A program made the translations under genes and the position numbers. From contig OOIN01000002.1 in the NCBI GenBank assembly GCA_900323505.1, positions 2,418,001 to 2,482,000 on the forward strand: a DNA stretch of 64,000 nt, in the 5' to 3' direction. The notes below the pieces were generated by a model, which had not been told where the DNA came from, did no database searches, and was given only the letters and a program-made list of their open reading frames with translations. Each line of letters starts with the position of its first letter. The first letter of the stretch is position 1. This document shows, one piece after another, positions 20,201-29,001 of this stretch. Source of the DNA: Ustilago trichophora (lineage: Eukaryota > Basidiomycota > Ustilaginomycetes > Ustilaginales > Ustilaginaceae).

Positions 20201-22942
20201 GAGGTTGCTCTCGTCCTCGTCATCAAAGTCGATATCGTCGAGCTCTGCCAGTCTTGCTTCGGCATCGGCGAGGTCGGCATGCGGGTCGATGGGAGGAACA
20301 GTAGCGTCCGAGGGCTGTGCATTGGGATCGATGATCTTGCTGCTTCCGGCTGTCTCTTCCGACTCCTCGGCTTCGGCGGTCTTGAGTTTGCTGCCGACAA
20401 AGTGACTGTAGAGCTCGGTCTGCGAGATCAGGAAGTTGAGCTTGCGCGCCTGTCGCTTGGCTTCGCGCATCTCTTCCTCCTTCTTGGCCTTCTCTACCGC
20501 TTCCCTCTCGGCCTTCTTGCGCAGCTCGCGCTCCTCCTTCTCGTTTTTCTTCCAGAAGACGAGAACCTCACGCATCACCTTGCGTGCGCGAAGCTGGACA
20601 TCCTTGACCGTCTTGTTGTTTCGTGCCGCACCTCGCTTGGCCTCTCTCTGAACGACGCTCGACAGTCTGCGCCAGTACATGGTCTTGCTCGAGGCGCTCT
20701 GCAGAACCGTTCGGTAGACCTTGGGCACATCGCGCTTGGCGATCGTGGTCCAGATACGTCGATGCGCATCCTCGAGCTGCTGAGCGCGGCGTGCATCGAT
20801 TGGAACTTTGCCAGCCGCGTCCAGATCGAGAGCAAAGCTGACGTCGTCTGGAATGGGTGAAGCCTGACGCGAAGCAAACATCGATTCATCGCCATCGAAG
20901 CCGCCTCCAAGTTCGGCGAGGGTAGAGTCGGCCTCAGATCCAGGTGCTGGCGAGGAAGCGGCACCGCCCATTTCGAGCCTGCGCTTTTTACTTCGGAGGT
21001 CGCCTGGTCCAAGCTTGCCTTTGCTGCGCTTGAGCTTGATGATGTTGGCTTTCGAGCCATTTGCGCGGGCAGCGACGTCGGCAAGGGCGACATCATCGCT
21101 GTCGTCGTCCTCTTCGTCGCCGTGCTGGAGTAGCTCATCCACCTCGTCGTCGACCTCACGGCCGCCTCTTCTTTTCTTGGCCGCCTTGGATCCGGATATC
21201 TGGCCATCGCTGAGGGTACCGAGCAGCTCGAGATCGATCTCGTGATCGCGCTGCTGTCGCACGTGGTCTTGACGGCGTTCCATGTCTCTCTGTGAGGCCT
21301 CCTGCTGCTGCCGAATGCGGATCTGTCGAATCACAGCAAAGTGGCGGCCTTCGTAGGCACGAGCAAGACGCTTTTCGACCTCGATATGCTTGTCGTGCAA
21401 GATGGCCTCGTAGGCGTTCTCGATGAGCCGCTGGCGCTCGCTGATGTCAAAGATGTAGTCATCGAGCTCGGCTTGCCAGACGGCTTGATTCTCGTTATTG
21501 GAGAGGTCGCTCTCCCAGCCATCAGGATCGCGGTTCTTCTTTGCAGGTGGAGGAGGAGGTGCAACAAAGCTGGAGTTGCTCTTGGAAGCCGGCAAAGGAT
21601 TGTTGCGCAATTTGAGCAGGGTCTTTGCTGGAGCCGGCTTTGCCGAAATGTCGGCGGCCTCGGTTTTGTCGATGGCTGAGGTTGTGCTATCGGAAGCCGC
21701 AGCCTTGATGCCCAGGGCCGCCGGCGACTCGCTATGCCCCATGGTGTCAATGTTTGACGTTCCTACAGAGGTGAGCGACTGCAATGAGGTGGGTTCCTCG
21801 TTCTTGACCCGAATTGGCGACAGGTCGGCCTTGCCGTTGGAAGATTTGTTCGCTTTGTGGTTTGAATGATGTTGAAGATCGGCTCTGCGCTGGATCTGCA
21901 CGGGCTCTTCTTCGTCCTCAGGATCGGGCGTAAAGTCCACCTTCCTACTCCTCTTCTCGCGGCTGGGCGAGCGAGCTTGAGCGCCGCGTGTTGCGCTGTG
22001 ATATTGCTCCCGAGCGGGATCAAATGTGGCGCGAGAGCTGCGGCCGGTCTCCGATAGGGTAGGAGGGTATACCTCAGGCTCGGCAGCTGCAGCTGACTTT
22101 GCTGGACTGGAATGAATCGATGCGGCGCCACCGTTGGCTGAACGGTCATTGAGCATGTTGAAGATGGACATGGAAGGTCGGGGCGGGCTGTCAGATTCCT
22201 GGGGTGGTTCGGCGTAGCGAGTCGGCGGATCGTCGTAGTCACGTGCTCGGACATCGTCTCTGCGCTCATGCGCACTCGTGACTGGATGAGGAGGTAAGAC
22301 GGGGGACCTAGGAGCGCCTCGACGGTACGAGGGTTGGATGTCGCGAGAGTAGGCGTCGTACTGTTCTCGACGGTAGACGGGCTCTTCAACGTTGCGGACT
22401 TCTGGGATGGGGCGAGGCTCGTCTCTCACGCTGTATCTGTCGTAGGCGACAGGTGCATGTCGGCGTTTGTCGAGATCGTGAAGCGATTCGGATCGATATG
22501 CTTCCTGGTAGGCATGGCGAGAGTGTGACGCATAAGGATCAGACCTCGTCTCTTCGTACACTCTCCTCTCCTCGGCCTCTCTGTATGGGTCCCTGTCAAC
22601 CGGCTGGCGGCGGTACTCGTCTGGGAATTCGGGACGTTGTTGTGCCGAAGGACGTCGGTGGTAGTCTTCCTCATAGCGATAGGTTGGCTGGGGTGGTCGA
22701 CGGTACTCTGGTGGTGGAGGAGGTGGATGGGAGGGATCAGCGTACGACGGACCGGTGCTGTAGGCAGGGTGGACGCGATCCGGAAGACGACGGTCGTAGG
22801 GATCCTCGGGGTGTGCTCTGTCGTAGGAGCGAGATGGGATCGAGCTCTTGAGACCCTGCTGGTATCGGCCGTAGCCGTCGGCCGGGTATGGCGAAGGACG
22901 GCCGGCGTACCGATACGCCGAGCCTCGATCTTGACCGCTCAT
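17231..22942 (-). CDS. INO80: chromatin-remodelling ATPase INO80
   Basis: Catalytic subunit of the INO80 complex, which uses ATP to slide nucleosomes and exchange H2A.Z in the nucleus. The protein is 1,903 residues from the ATG at 22942. The N-terminal 430 residues are Tyr/Pro/Arg/Ser-rich and disordered. The DBINO domain lies around 740-860. The Snf2 ATPase follows, with Walker A K1033 (DEMGLGKT) and the DEAQ box at 1137-1140. The helicase C lobe lies around 1590-1730 with QAMDRAHRLGQ. The lobes are separated by a long insert, as is typical of INO80. The C-tail is basic. The frame stays open to 23170, but those 76 extra residues are hydrophobic and unlike any INO80 N-terminus, so MSGQDRGSAYRY is taken as the start. 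Single exon. Confidence 0.96.
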   Translation of the reverse strand: MSGQDRGSAYRYAGRPSPYPADGYGRYQQGLKSSIPSRSYDRAHPEDPYDRRLPDRVHPAYSTGPSYADPSHPPPPPPEYRRPPQPTYRYEEDYHRRPSAQQRPEFPDEYRRQPVDRDPYREAEERRVYEETRSDPYASHSRHAYQEAYRSESLHDLDKRRHAPVAYDRYSVRDEPRPIPEVRNVEEPVYRREQYDAYSRDIQPSYRRGAPRSPVLPPHPVTSAHERRDDVRARDYDDPPTRYAEPPQESDSPPRPSMSIFNMLNDRSANGGAASIHSSPAKSAAAAEPEVYPPTLSETGRSSRATFDPAREQYHSATRGAQARSPSREKRSRKVDFTPDPEDEEEPVQIQRRADLQHHSNHKANKSSNGKADLSPIRVKNEEPTSLQSLTSVGTSNIDTMGHSESPAALGIKAAASDSTTSAIDKTEAADISAKPAPAKTLLKLRNNPLPASKSNSSFVAPPPPPAKKNRDPDGWESDLSNNENQAVWQAELDDYIFDISERQRLIENAYEAILHDKHIEVEKRLARAYEGRHFAVIRQIRIRQQQEASQRDMERRQDHVRQQRDHEIDLELLGTLSDGQISGSKAAKKRRGGREVDDEVDELLQHGDEEDDDSDDVALADVAARANGSKANIIKLKRSKGKLGPGDLRSKKRRLEMGGAASSPAPGSEADSTLAELGGGFDGDESMFASRQASPIPDDVSFALDLDAAGKVPIDARRAQQLEDAHRRIWTTIAKRDVPKVYRTVLQSASSKTMYWRRLSSVVQREAKRGAARNNKTVKDVQLRARKVMREVLVFWKKNEKEERELRKKAEREAVEKAKKEEEMREAKRQARKLNFLISQTELYSHFVGSKLKTAEAEESEETAGSSKIIDPNAQPSDATVPPIDPHADLADAEARLAELDDIDFDDEDESNLRAHAARNAQEAVRLAKEKAQAFDKAAAEERKRNEAAAREREGLDAGPGKQIEEKDLGKAFDSDDMNFLNPTSMGQTEIKQPKMLTCQLKEYQLKGLNWLANLYEQGINGILADEMGLGKTVQSISLMAYLAEVHDIWGPFLVIAPASTLHNWQQEISKFVPTLKALPYWGNVKDRAVLRKFWNRKQISYNRDAPFHVLVTSYQLVVSDEKYFQRVKWQYMILDEAQAIKSSSSIRWKTLLGFNCRNRLLLTGTPVQNSMQELWALLHFIMPSLFDSHDEFSEWFSKDIESHAEQKGTLNEHQLRRLHMILKPFMLRRIKKNVQNELGDKIEIDLFCDLSARQKMLYRGLRANISVAELMDRATSNDEAGLKSLMNLVMQFRKVCNHPELFERADVRAPFALADFARSGSLAREGDLLNLPDSTTSLIELQVPKLLVREGGIFDVPGHDTRKGFDTGYLQNLFNIWRAPHIHESLQHKRSPFAALTLIGVTAPEAEMAFHSSGIKRILAAAAEERRWRSIESFASDETFAAASIRPIAKMLRPMPTNSGRAPSLLMPLEEVAADYRRHSYLAKDSARAVVAPVVAPPIRLYSNDGPFMQAQERFSRDPQVSATLFGLSPEGRESVKRVEELQRELPDVPPQGVVRDSSIDQLPYNGMQVPQMNKLIVDSSKLAKLDVLLRELKANGHRVLIYFQMTRMIDLMEEYLIYRQYKYLRLDGASKISDRRDMVTDWQTKPELFIFLLSTRAGGLGINLTAADTVIFYDHDWNPSNDSQAMDRAHRLGQTKQVTVYRLITKGTIDERIVRLARNKKEVQDIVVGTKAYSETGMAKPQEIVSLLLDDDELAESMLRKKQAEEAQTAQEKADSARAMHAKRRLNKDRAAAAAQSPAPVGSTWSLEDDEDDFFGARPPPSKGDTDTAETTPQPQSKKRAGSSKRGRVSEVSERMTPLDLDGDTAMGGAEASASSLKGKRKSKSHRKKTVDELAGVDFE

Positions 22943-23211
22943 AGCCCAAGTGAAAGTGATGGCGATCAGGGCCAAGGATGGGTGCGACGAGAGTGAAGTG
23001 GGTGTGATCAAGCCGACCGCGATGGCAGTGACTGTATGCGAGACGAGATTTGCTCCAGGATCCCAAAAGGGGCCACGAGTGTTGGCCGACTGCCAGTGAA
23101 GCAGGGCTAGATATGCAAACCGAACGTTGGCGAGAGCTGCGAGCTGCAAAGTGGTGCTGATGGAGGACACCGTTGACCGTGAAGAGGAATGAAGGTCAGC
23201 CGCTGCGGTGT

Positions 23212-23238
23212 TGGTGGTGGTGGTGGTGGTGGTGGTGG
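23212..23238. repeat. (TGG)9 trinucleotide tract
   Basis: Perfect TGG repeat about 270 bases upstream of the INO80 start codon. Confidence 0.9.
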
Positions 23239-23776
23239 CGGGGGAGGTTGCCGTGGTATTGTTGCAGACGGATGGTGGTGAGGAGGTGGAAGCGCAGCGC
23301 AGCGCGCGGTGTGATGTGGCTGCAGATGCGATGATGCTCAGCCGTGGAGTGGTGGAAATGTGACGAGAGAGTGTTGCTCATCCCGTTACCGTGCGCATCG
23401 ACCGCTCGAATTGGAGCTTTTGCCCAGTAGATTGAGTTTTTGCCCCAAGTTGAGTTGAATTGAGCTGAGCTTGCTTGGTTGCAAATATCTCTTTTAGCAG
23501 CTGACGGATTGATTGACTGACTGACTGATTGACGGACCAACGCACTGGCAGGCCCACTGACCGACTGACTGCTTGACCGACGAGTGACTTGGCGACAAAT
23601 CCAAAAACGAGACGAGGCGTCGGCTCTGAGGATGGCGAACTGGCAACGCGCAGGCGGTCTGTCTCTTTTCTGTTCCCTTTTGGTGCTCGCGCTTTCAATG
23701 TATACAGCACAGTACGTATGGGCTCGGAATGGATATTTGTGATTTGAAGATTGGATTGGCTTAGCGGATGGCTGTT

Positions 23777-23795
23777 TGATTGATTGATTGATTGA
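23777..23795. repeat. (TGAT)n microsatellite
   Basis: Four to five TGAT units. Related GATT-like repeats recur near 23505-23545. Confidence 0.85.
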
Positions 23796-26450
23796 ATGGT
23801 GTGTGACCATTCCTTTTTTTTTTTCTTTTTTCTACTCTCTCCCTTCGGCCGCGCAGGTGCCGCGTTTCGGTTCTGTCTCTTCTTTCATCTTTCGACATTT
23901 TTGCCATTTTCTTCGAGATGTGACAGAAAGGGTCAGACCGAGCCAAAAAGAGGGTGCGCGAGCGAGCAAAGAGGAATGAGAAGCTTGTCCTTTGGCCTCA
24001 CTCGATCCGGTGCGCTGCTTCCGTCAGCTACGGCGCTCGCCTTGAAGGTCAGTGCTTTGCGCGGAACGAGCAGAGCACAGCGGACTCTTTATCCGGCGTC
24101 CACTCATACGTGAAGAAGAGGGTGTCGTATGTGATGTTGTCGGCGGTGTTAGACACTGATTCCATGTGCTACAGTGCAAGTCTTGCGGATCTCAATGAAA
24201 GGCAGATCGGCATGTCATCGGGACTGCGTTTCTCCAGCTGATCTGTTAGGGTCCTCCATCGTGGTTTTGGGCATGCGATAGATGGAGATTAAAAAAAAAA
24301 CCACAAAAAAAAAGGAAAAAAGAGTGGAAAAACACGCACCACAAAAAGGCGACTCCTTCGTATAGTAGGGTATCGATCAGTCTGATCGGCTCATCTCTTG
24401 CCCTCATCGACCGATTTCAAAGTTGAATTCGGATTCTCCCTGTGACTACAAGCGATCAGCACAACCTCGTCATCCTCGGACAAGTACGACCGAGAGACGG
24501 ATACGAAGCAGAACATAGACTGTCCAAAGAGCGTCTCTCGGGGTGCTCAACACACTGCCACAGCGATGTCACTCTAACGCAACAAATGTCTAGTGAGCCT
24601 GCGTCATCGTCCGGATTGCTATCGATCGGGTTAGCTGTCTGTGCTGTTGAAAGAATCCAACCCAGACCATCGGGCTGAGATGCTTCCACTCGGCCGAACA
24701 CAATGCAACAGGAGCGAAGGCACTTCGAAGTCATGTTGCAGCGAGCCTTGCCGGGCCTAGATCCCATCTCCCACTAAGGCAGTGCTCCCGAGGCACTGTA
24801 CAGAACCTTCTTAGCTGGAAAGCGTCACGGTGGCAAAAAGACAAACAGAACAAGTTAATCCGCAGGCTTCCCAAACAGCAGGATCTCGAAAAATCGGCAG
24901 GAGAGCCGGCATTCAATGCATGGTGTCAAGGGTGAAAAGGTTGACCGCTGCACAAGTCATCACTGCTGCACGGTGAGCGACAGTTGACAGACCACTGTAG
25001 CCCGCAGGAGTAGTGCATATCTGGTGCTCAGCACCTTGTGGAACCGAAAGGTCTCGACAAAGACGTTTCAACATCCTACAACGTCACCACAGCAGAGCGC
25101 AGCAGCGGTACTGTACACATGCCGACCACATGTTACAGACGACAAGCAGGCAAGGAGACGGCGATCCAAACAGACTCTGCTGCCATTTCCGCTCGTCTCA
25201 CAGCGCTTCGACCAGATGCTCAGGTTGCAAGCAGGATATATTGGATCGTTTATGCTGCATTTCTATGCCCAGCTTTACAGCAGCCGCAACGTGCTGCGAG
25301 AAAATCCGTCAAAGAGAGAAAGAGAGAGGGTGATGGACAAAAGGAGCAAGTGTGTGTGCAAGACGTCAAAGGTCTCGACCATTCGGCAGCGCGCTCAAAC
25401 GGTCCGCCCGCCTCGTCACCGACCGCCCAACTGCAAACAAGTCTCGACGACGTGCTTTTTGCACAGCCTTGAGGCACGCCGCCTTCGTCATTTAAGCGTG
25501 CATGCGTGCGTGTCTCCGCTTGGGTTTGAAAAGGTGACAGGTCAGAAACGCAGGCTTTCCTAAAAATGTGGCCAGCCAAAGTCAAGACGGGTTGGAGGAA
25601 AGCGCACGGTTCAGTACTGTGGCAAGCTTCCTCTCATGCTCGACCTGCGGCTCGGAAATCGCGCCTTGAAAAATTTAGAGCCACCTGAGTTGAAATGCCT
25701 GCAGCCGTGTCTCTGTGTTGTTCTTTTCCCACAGCTCGGTAAGCGAGCATAGGTAACATCACATATCTGACCTAGCGCGATCAAGTCTGTGCGTACTGCA
25801 CTGCACTGTATTGTAGATGTAAAGCAGAGCTAGACAGACGTGAATCTCGAACCTGAAAATGATGCGAGGTCACGGCTTGCCATGTTTGGCGGGGCAGCCG
25901 AAGTGTCAAAGGATTCACGTTTCGCCTGTCCCAAGTTGGCCGCACAGACCTCGCCGTATTCTTCTTGGTCCATCCTGAGGTATCTCTGTACAAAGCGAGC
26001 ACCGAAGCAACGCATTTAGGGAAGTGTTGGAAATGGTCGGCGCCCAACACGTTCACCGTCATAGCTGCTGCTGGGCTGTGAGGGCAGATGCCGGTGCCCG
26101 AAGAATGAGGCCAAGGTCGAGGCGCCTCGTGCAGTGACAGATAGGCACATGGTCACACACAATCTTGAGCTCCGCTGCCTTTGACGCTACACCGTGCGCA
26201 CCTTCGCCTGTTGCTCATCGACGAACAAGGTGACGTTTCAACGACAAGCGAGGAAGAGCACGCACCAGCCACGCTCCACCTAGGTCCTTCCTCTCAGCCT
26301 CTCAGCCTGCACAATGTCACTGTGTGAATCTCGTCATTGCTGGTGCCCAAAGAAATGGCGGGGATGCCCAGTGTTCGAGGAACGAGAAGGCAGGTGGCCG
26401 ACGCTTGAACGCGCTTCTTCCCGTTCGGCTCAGGTATGAACTGAAGCCCC

Positions 26451-26455
26451 CCCCT
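26451..26455 (+). promoter_or_regulatory. candidate stress response element (CCCCT)
   Basis: A single CCCCT, the reverse complement of the yeast Msn2/4 STRE AGGGG, at the end of a C-run seven bases upstream of the TATA box. Suggestive only: the motif is short and sits in a C-run. Confidence 0.3.
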
Positions 26456-26461
26456 TGAGAC

Positions 26462-26468
26462 TATATAA
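26462..26468 (+). promoter_or_regulatory. TATA box of the DDR48-like gene
   Basis: A perfect TATATAA 107 bases upstream of the ATG at 26569, followed by a CT/CA-rich leader. Strong TATA boxes in fungi mark inducible, highly expressed genes. Confidence 0.7.
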
Positions 26469-26568
26469 CCAGCTGCTTTGACCAAATTTATCCTCCACGC
26501 ATCACATTCTCCACTCAACCCAAAACCCCTCAGTTGTACACACAATCTCATAACACACACTCTTCAAC

Positions 26569-27444
26569 ATGGAAGGCTTCATCAACAAGGCTAAGGAGTT
26601 CGCTGGTACCCAGCAGGGCCAGGACATGATCAACCAGTTCACTGGTGGCAACAAGAACAACAGCAACAGCAACAACAACAACTCGAGCTCTGGCTTCGGC
26701 AACAACTCGAACAACGACGATGACAGCTACGGCAGCAACAACAACAACTCGTCGAGCTTCGGCAGCAGCAACAACAACAGCAGCAGCTACGGCAGCAACT
26801 CGAACGACGACGACTCGTATGGCTCGAGCAACAAGAACTCGTCGTACGGCTCTGGCCGCAACAATGATGACAACGACAGCTACGGTAGCAGCAACAACAA
26901 CAACAACAACAGCTCCTCGTACGGAAGCGGAAACAATTCGTCGAGCTTCGGTTCGTCTGGCCGCAACAACAGCAGCAACGACGATGACAACAGCTACGGT
27001 AGCAGCAACAACAACAGCTCCTCGTCCTACGGCTCCTCCGGTCGCAACAACAACGACGATGACAACTCGTACGGCAGCAGCAACAACAACAGCTCCTCGT
27101 ATGGTAGCGGTAACAACAACTCGTCCTCCTACGGCTCCTCCGGTCGCAACAACAACGACGACGACAACTCGTACGGACGCAGCAACAACAACTCGTCCTC
27201 CTACGGATCCAGTGGCCGCAACAATAACGACGATGACAACTCCTACGGCTCGTCGGGCGGCCGAGGCGGTCAGTCTGGCGGCTACGGCAACGACTCGAGC
27301 GACAGCTACGGCTCGTCCGGCGGCCGCGGTGGCAACAGCAGCGGCTACGGCAACAACAACGACGATGACAACTCTTACGGTTCGTCGGGCCGAGGCAACA
27401 ACAACAGCAGCTACGGCTCCAACAACAACAACGACGACTACTGA
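26569..27444 (+). CDS. DDR48-like Asn/Ser/Gly/Tyr repeat stress protein
   Basis: Low-complexity protein of 291 residues. The first 27 residues (MEGFINKAKEFAGTQQGQDM onward) are the only non-repetitive part and could form an amphipathic helix. The rest is built from variants of SYGSSNNNSS, SYGSSGRNNNDDDN and SYGSSGGRGG, closely resembling the SNNNDSYGS repeats of yeast Ddr48, a stress- and DNA-damage-induced protein of unclear activity. Such Asn/Gly/Tyr sequence is disordered and condensate-prone. A clear TATA box and a candidate STRE lie upstream, fitting strong inducible expression. Codons are almost all AAC, AGC, TCG and TAC, so two other frames are open across the same DNA. Homology to DDR48 rests on composition and repeat motif; true orthology is uncertain. 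Confidence 0.85.
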   Translation: MEGFINKAKEFAGTQQGQDMINQFTGGNKNNSNSNNNNSSSGFGNNSNNDDDSYGSNNNNSSSFGSSNNNSSSYGSNSNDDDSYGSSNKNSSYGSGRNNDDNDSYGSSNNNNNNSSSYGSGNNSSSFGSSGRNNSSNDDDNSYGSSNNNSSSSYGSSGRNNNDDDNSYGSSNNNSSSYGSGNNNSSSYGSSGRNNNDDDNSYGRSNNNSSSYGSSGRNNNDDDNSYGSSGGRGGQSGGYGNDSSDSYGSSGGRGGNSSGYGNNNDDDNSYGSSGRGNNNSSYGSNNNNDDY

Positions 27445-28108
27445 GGGGATGTTTGTCTGCGCTCCGTCTCGCTCGCCTGTTTTGATACCTATGCTTGCTT
27501 GTATGACATGAATTACGAATTAAAGGCAAGATTGATTTTTTTCTAACGCAACACACAACGTGATGCTTGCGGTGGCCTGATCTATATATGTGCTTGTCTT
27601 GAGTGTGGTGTCAGAGCTATTGAGCTGTGTCCACGTCGGACAAATCAGATGAGCCGCAACTCGATGAGATGGTGTTGCAAGGGTACGACTTGCCTGCGGA
27701 AAGCTCGGTGGCTCATCATCTCATGAGCTTGCTACTACAGAATACTAAGTTGGGCCCGCAAACCACGATTTGTTGTCTTTTCTTTCGGCTTGTTCGACTG
27801 ATAAGGATGTTGAGCAGAGCAGGCCATGTTGAGGATGGTCTGGGAGTGATATTTCAGAGATCTTGGGACGGTGAGGAGCGCATGCCTTTTTTGACAGCCA
27901 GAGACAAATTGAGCACGTCGGAATTCCCGTGCTGTTTCATCCAAGTCGATGTGCTTTTCTCTCAAAAATAAAAAAACAGCTTCTTCTGTCGGCTTCACTC
28001 CTCTTTACCATCACTCGTCTTTGCTGGTCTTGAGCATTCAAAAGCAGAACTCTTGCTACTGGAGGCTATGTTGTGCCTATAAGCGTTGCTGAAGCGAGCA
28101 CGGGCACG
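27445..28108. other. intergenic stretch between DDR48-like and SWI5 genes
   Basis: 3' flank of the DDR48-like gene and promoter of SWI5. Open frames on both strands (such as 27627-27971) have no ATG-initiated family resemblance. Nothing else seen. Confidence 0.5.
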
Positions 28109-28774
28109 ATGCGAAGATCGGCTTCACCCTCGAAAGTGACGGGTTCGACTCCCGCAAGGTCTGCTCGTCGAAACGACTCTTCCTCGGTCCTCAAGACGCC
28201 TTTTAAGCCATTGAGCGGCTTGGAAAGTAGGAGTAAGCCCGATCAAACAGCTCAAGACACCACCAGAGCTACTGGTGCTCAACAATCGCAAACGACCCCT
28301 GAACCCTGCTCTACAACTGCTGCACGTGAACTTCGCGCACGGTCCATCGCCGAGCTCCAAGAAGAAGTCGCAGATATGCAACTCGTTCTCAAGTAAGCTT
28401 CCTCCTTGCCCTGCTCTGCCTTTGCATCGCTCACAGCTGATTCTGGGTCTAAATCCGACACTGTGACGCCAACAGAGACAGACTGGCAATTCATAACGCA
28501 GCTCGCAAGGCTCAAAACCTTGCCGAGCAGCATCCGGAACAAATCGTCGCCGAATACATCGCCCTTTTGACGCAGTATAACAAAGTCAAAGATTCAGCTC
28601 AGGTGATTTTCGACAAGGTAAGCCATCACAATTGCTCACCACAGAGGGTTTCGATAGTTGCAAGAATGTTATTGACCATAAAAAGCTTTGGAGCAGATTG
28701 CAGACATCGAACAACTGCCAGCAAAGGATATCCACGCTCGCTATGGCGTGGGCGAATCCGACTCTTCCACCTAA
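28109..28774 (+). CDS. SWI5: DNA repair protein SWI5 homolog
   Basis: Recombination mediator that, with Sfr1, stimulates Rad51/Dmc1 filaments in homologous recombination. Three exons: 28109-28392, 28476-28617 and 28697-28774. Introns of 83 and 79 bases have GTAAGC donors and CAG acceptors. The product is 167 residues. The N-terminal 80 residues are Ser/Thr/Arg-rich and disordered. A coiled coil (RARSIAELQEEVADMQLVLK onward) leads into the conserved Swi5 C-terminus: YIALLTQYNKVKDSAQVIFD, then IADIEQLPAKDIHARYGVGE. These match the family pattern of hLLxxYNxhKDxxQxLhxKhAxhxxxxxxxhxxxFG. The in-frame stretch upstream of 28109 lacks an ATG, so this ATG is the start. The gene converges on PEX14, whose stop codon is about 230 bases away. 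Confidence 0.88.
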
Positions 28775-29001
28775 CCCCCCCCTTATCTCTTCTGCATCTC
28801 ACTCAACTGTATAAAACAACTCGCATCTTCTCCAAGTTTCTGTTCCCTTCCTGCATCGTTCTTCGCAATCGCATCCACTTCCCCCCAGTCATCAAGACAC
28901 GACGCACAATCTCTCAAAAAAGCTCCGACATGAGACGCTGTGTTGCTGCTGTTTACAAAGTCGCAATTTCGCATAAACGAGTTGACAAGGTGTTTTTTTT
29001 C

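Larger units (their letters stand above)
22943..26568. other. intergenic stretch between divergent INO80 and DDR48-like genes
   Basis: About 3.6 kb with no recognisable gene. It should hold the promoters of both flanking genes. It contains a GGT tract, a GATT tract, an A-rich patch at 24290-24320, a TACTGTA at 25109-25115, and the TATA and CCCCT elements of the DDR48-like gene. Open frames here carry no domain. Confidence 0.55.

Noticed and set aside
17909..20860. two long frames (400 and 415 codons) antisense to INO80
   Set aside because: Both lie opposite the conserved ATPase lobes and have compositions expected of the reverse strand of that gene.
22943..23170. 76-codon N-terminal extension of INO80
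   Set aside because: The residues are hydrophobic and unlike other INO80 N-termini, and a natural start MSGQDRGSAYRY follows. Treated as 5' leader.
24245..24252. GTTAGGGT, considered as a telomerase RNA template
   Set aside because: Only eight bases match the telomere repeat, less than the one and a half repeats a template needs. A second eight-base match near 57988 is coding. No telomerase RNA is claimed near TERT.
26371..26392. possible heat-shock element upstream of the DDR48-like gene
   Set aside because: The TTC/GAA units are present but separated by three bases, not two, so they do not fit a heat-shock element.
28138..28155. tRNA-like B box GGGTTCGACTCCC
   Set aside because: It forms a T-arm-like stem but lies in SWI5 exon 1, and no matching acceptor stem or A box is present upstream.
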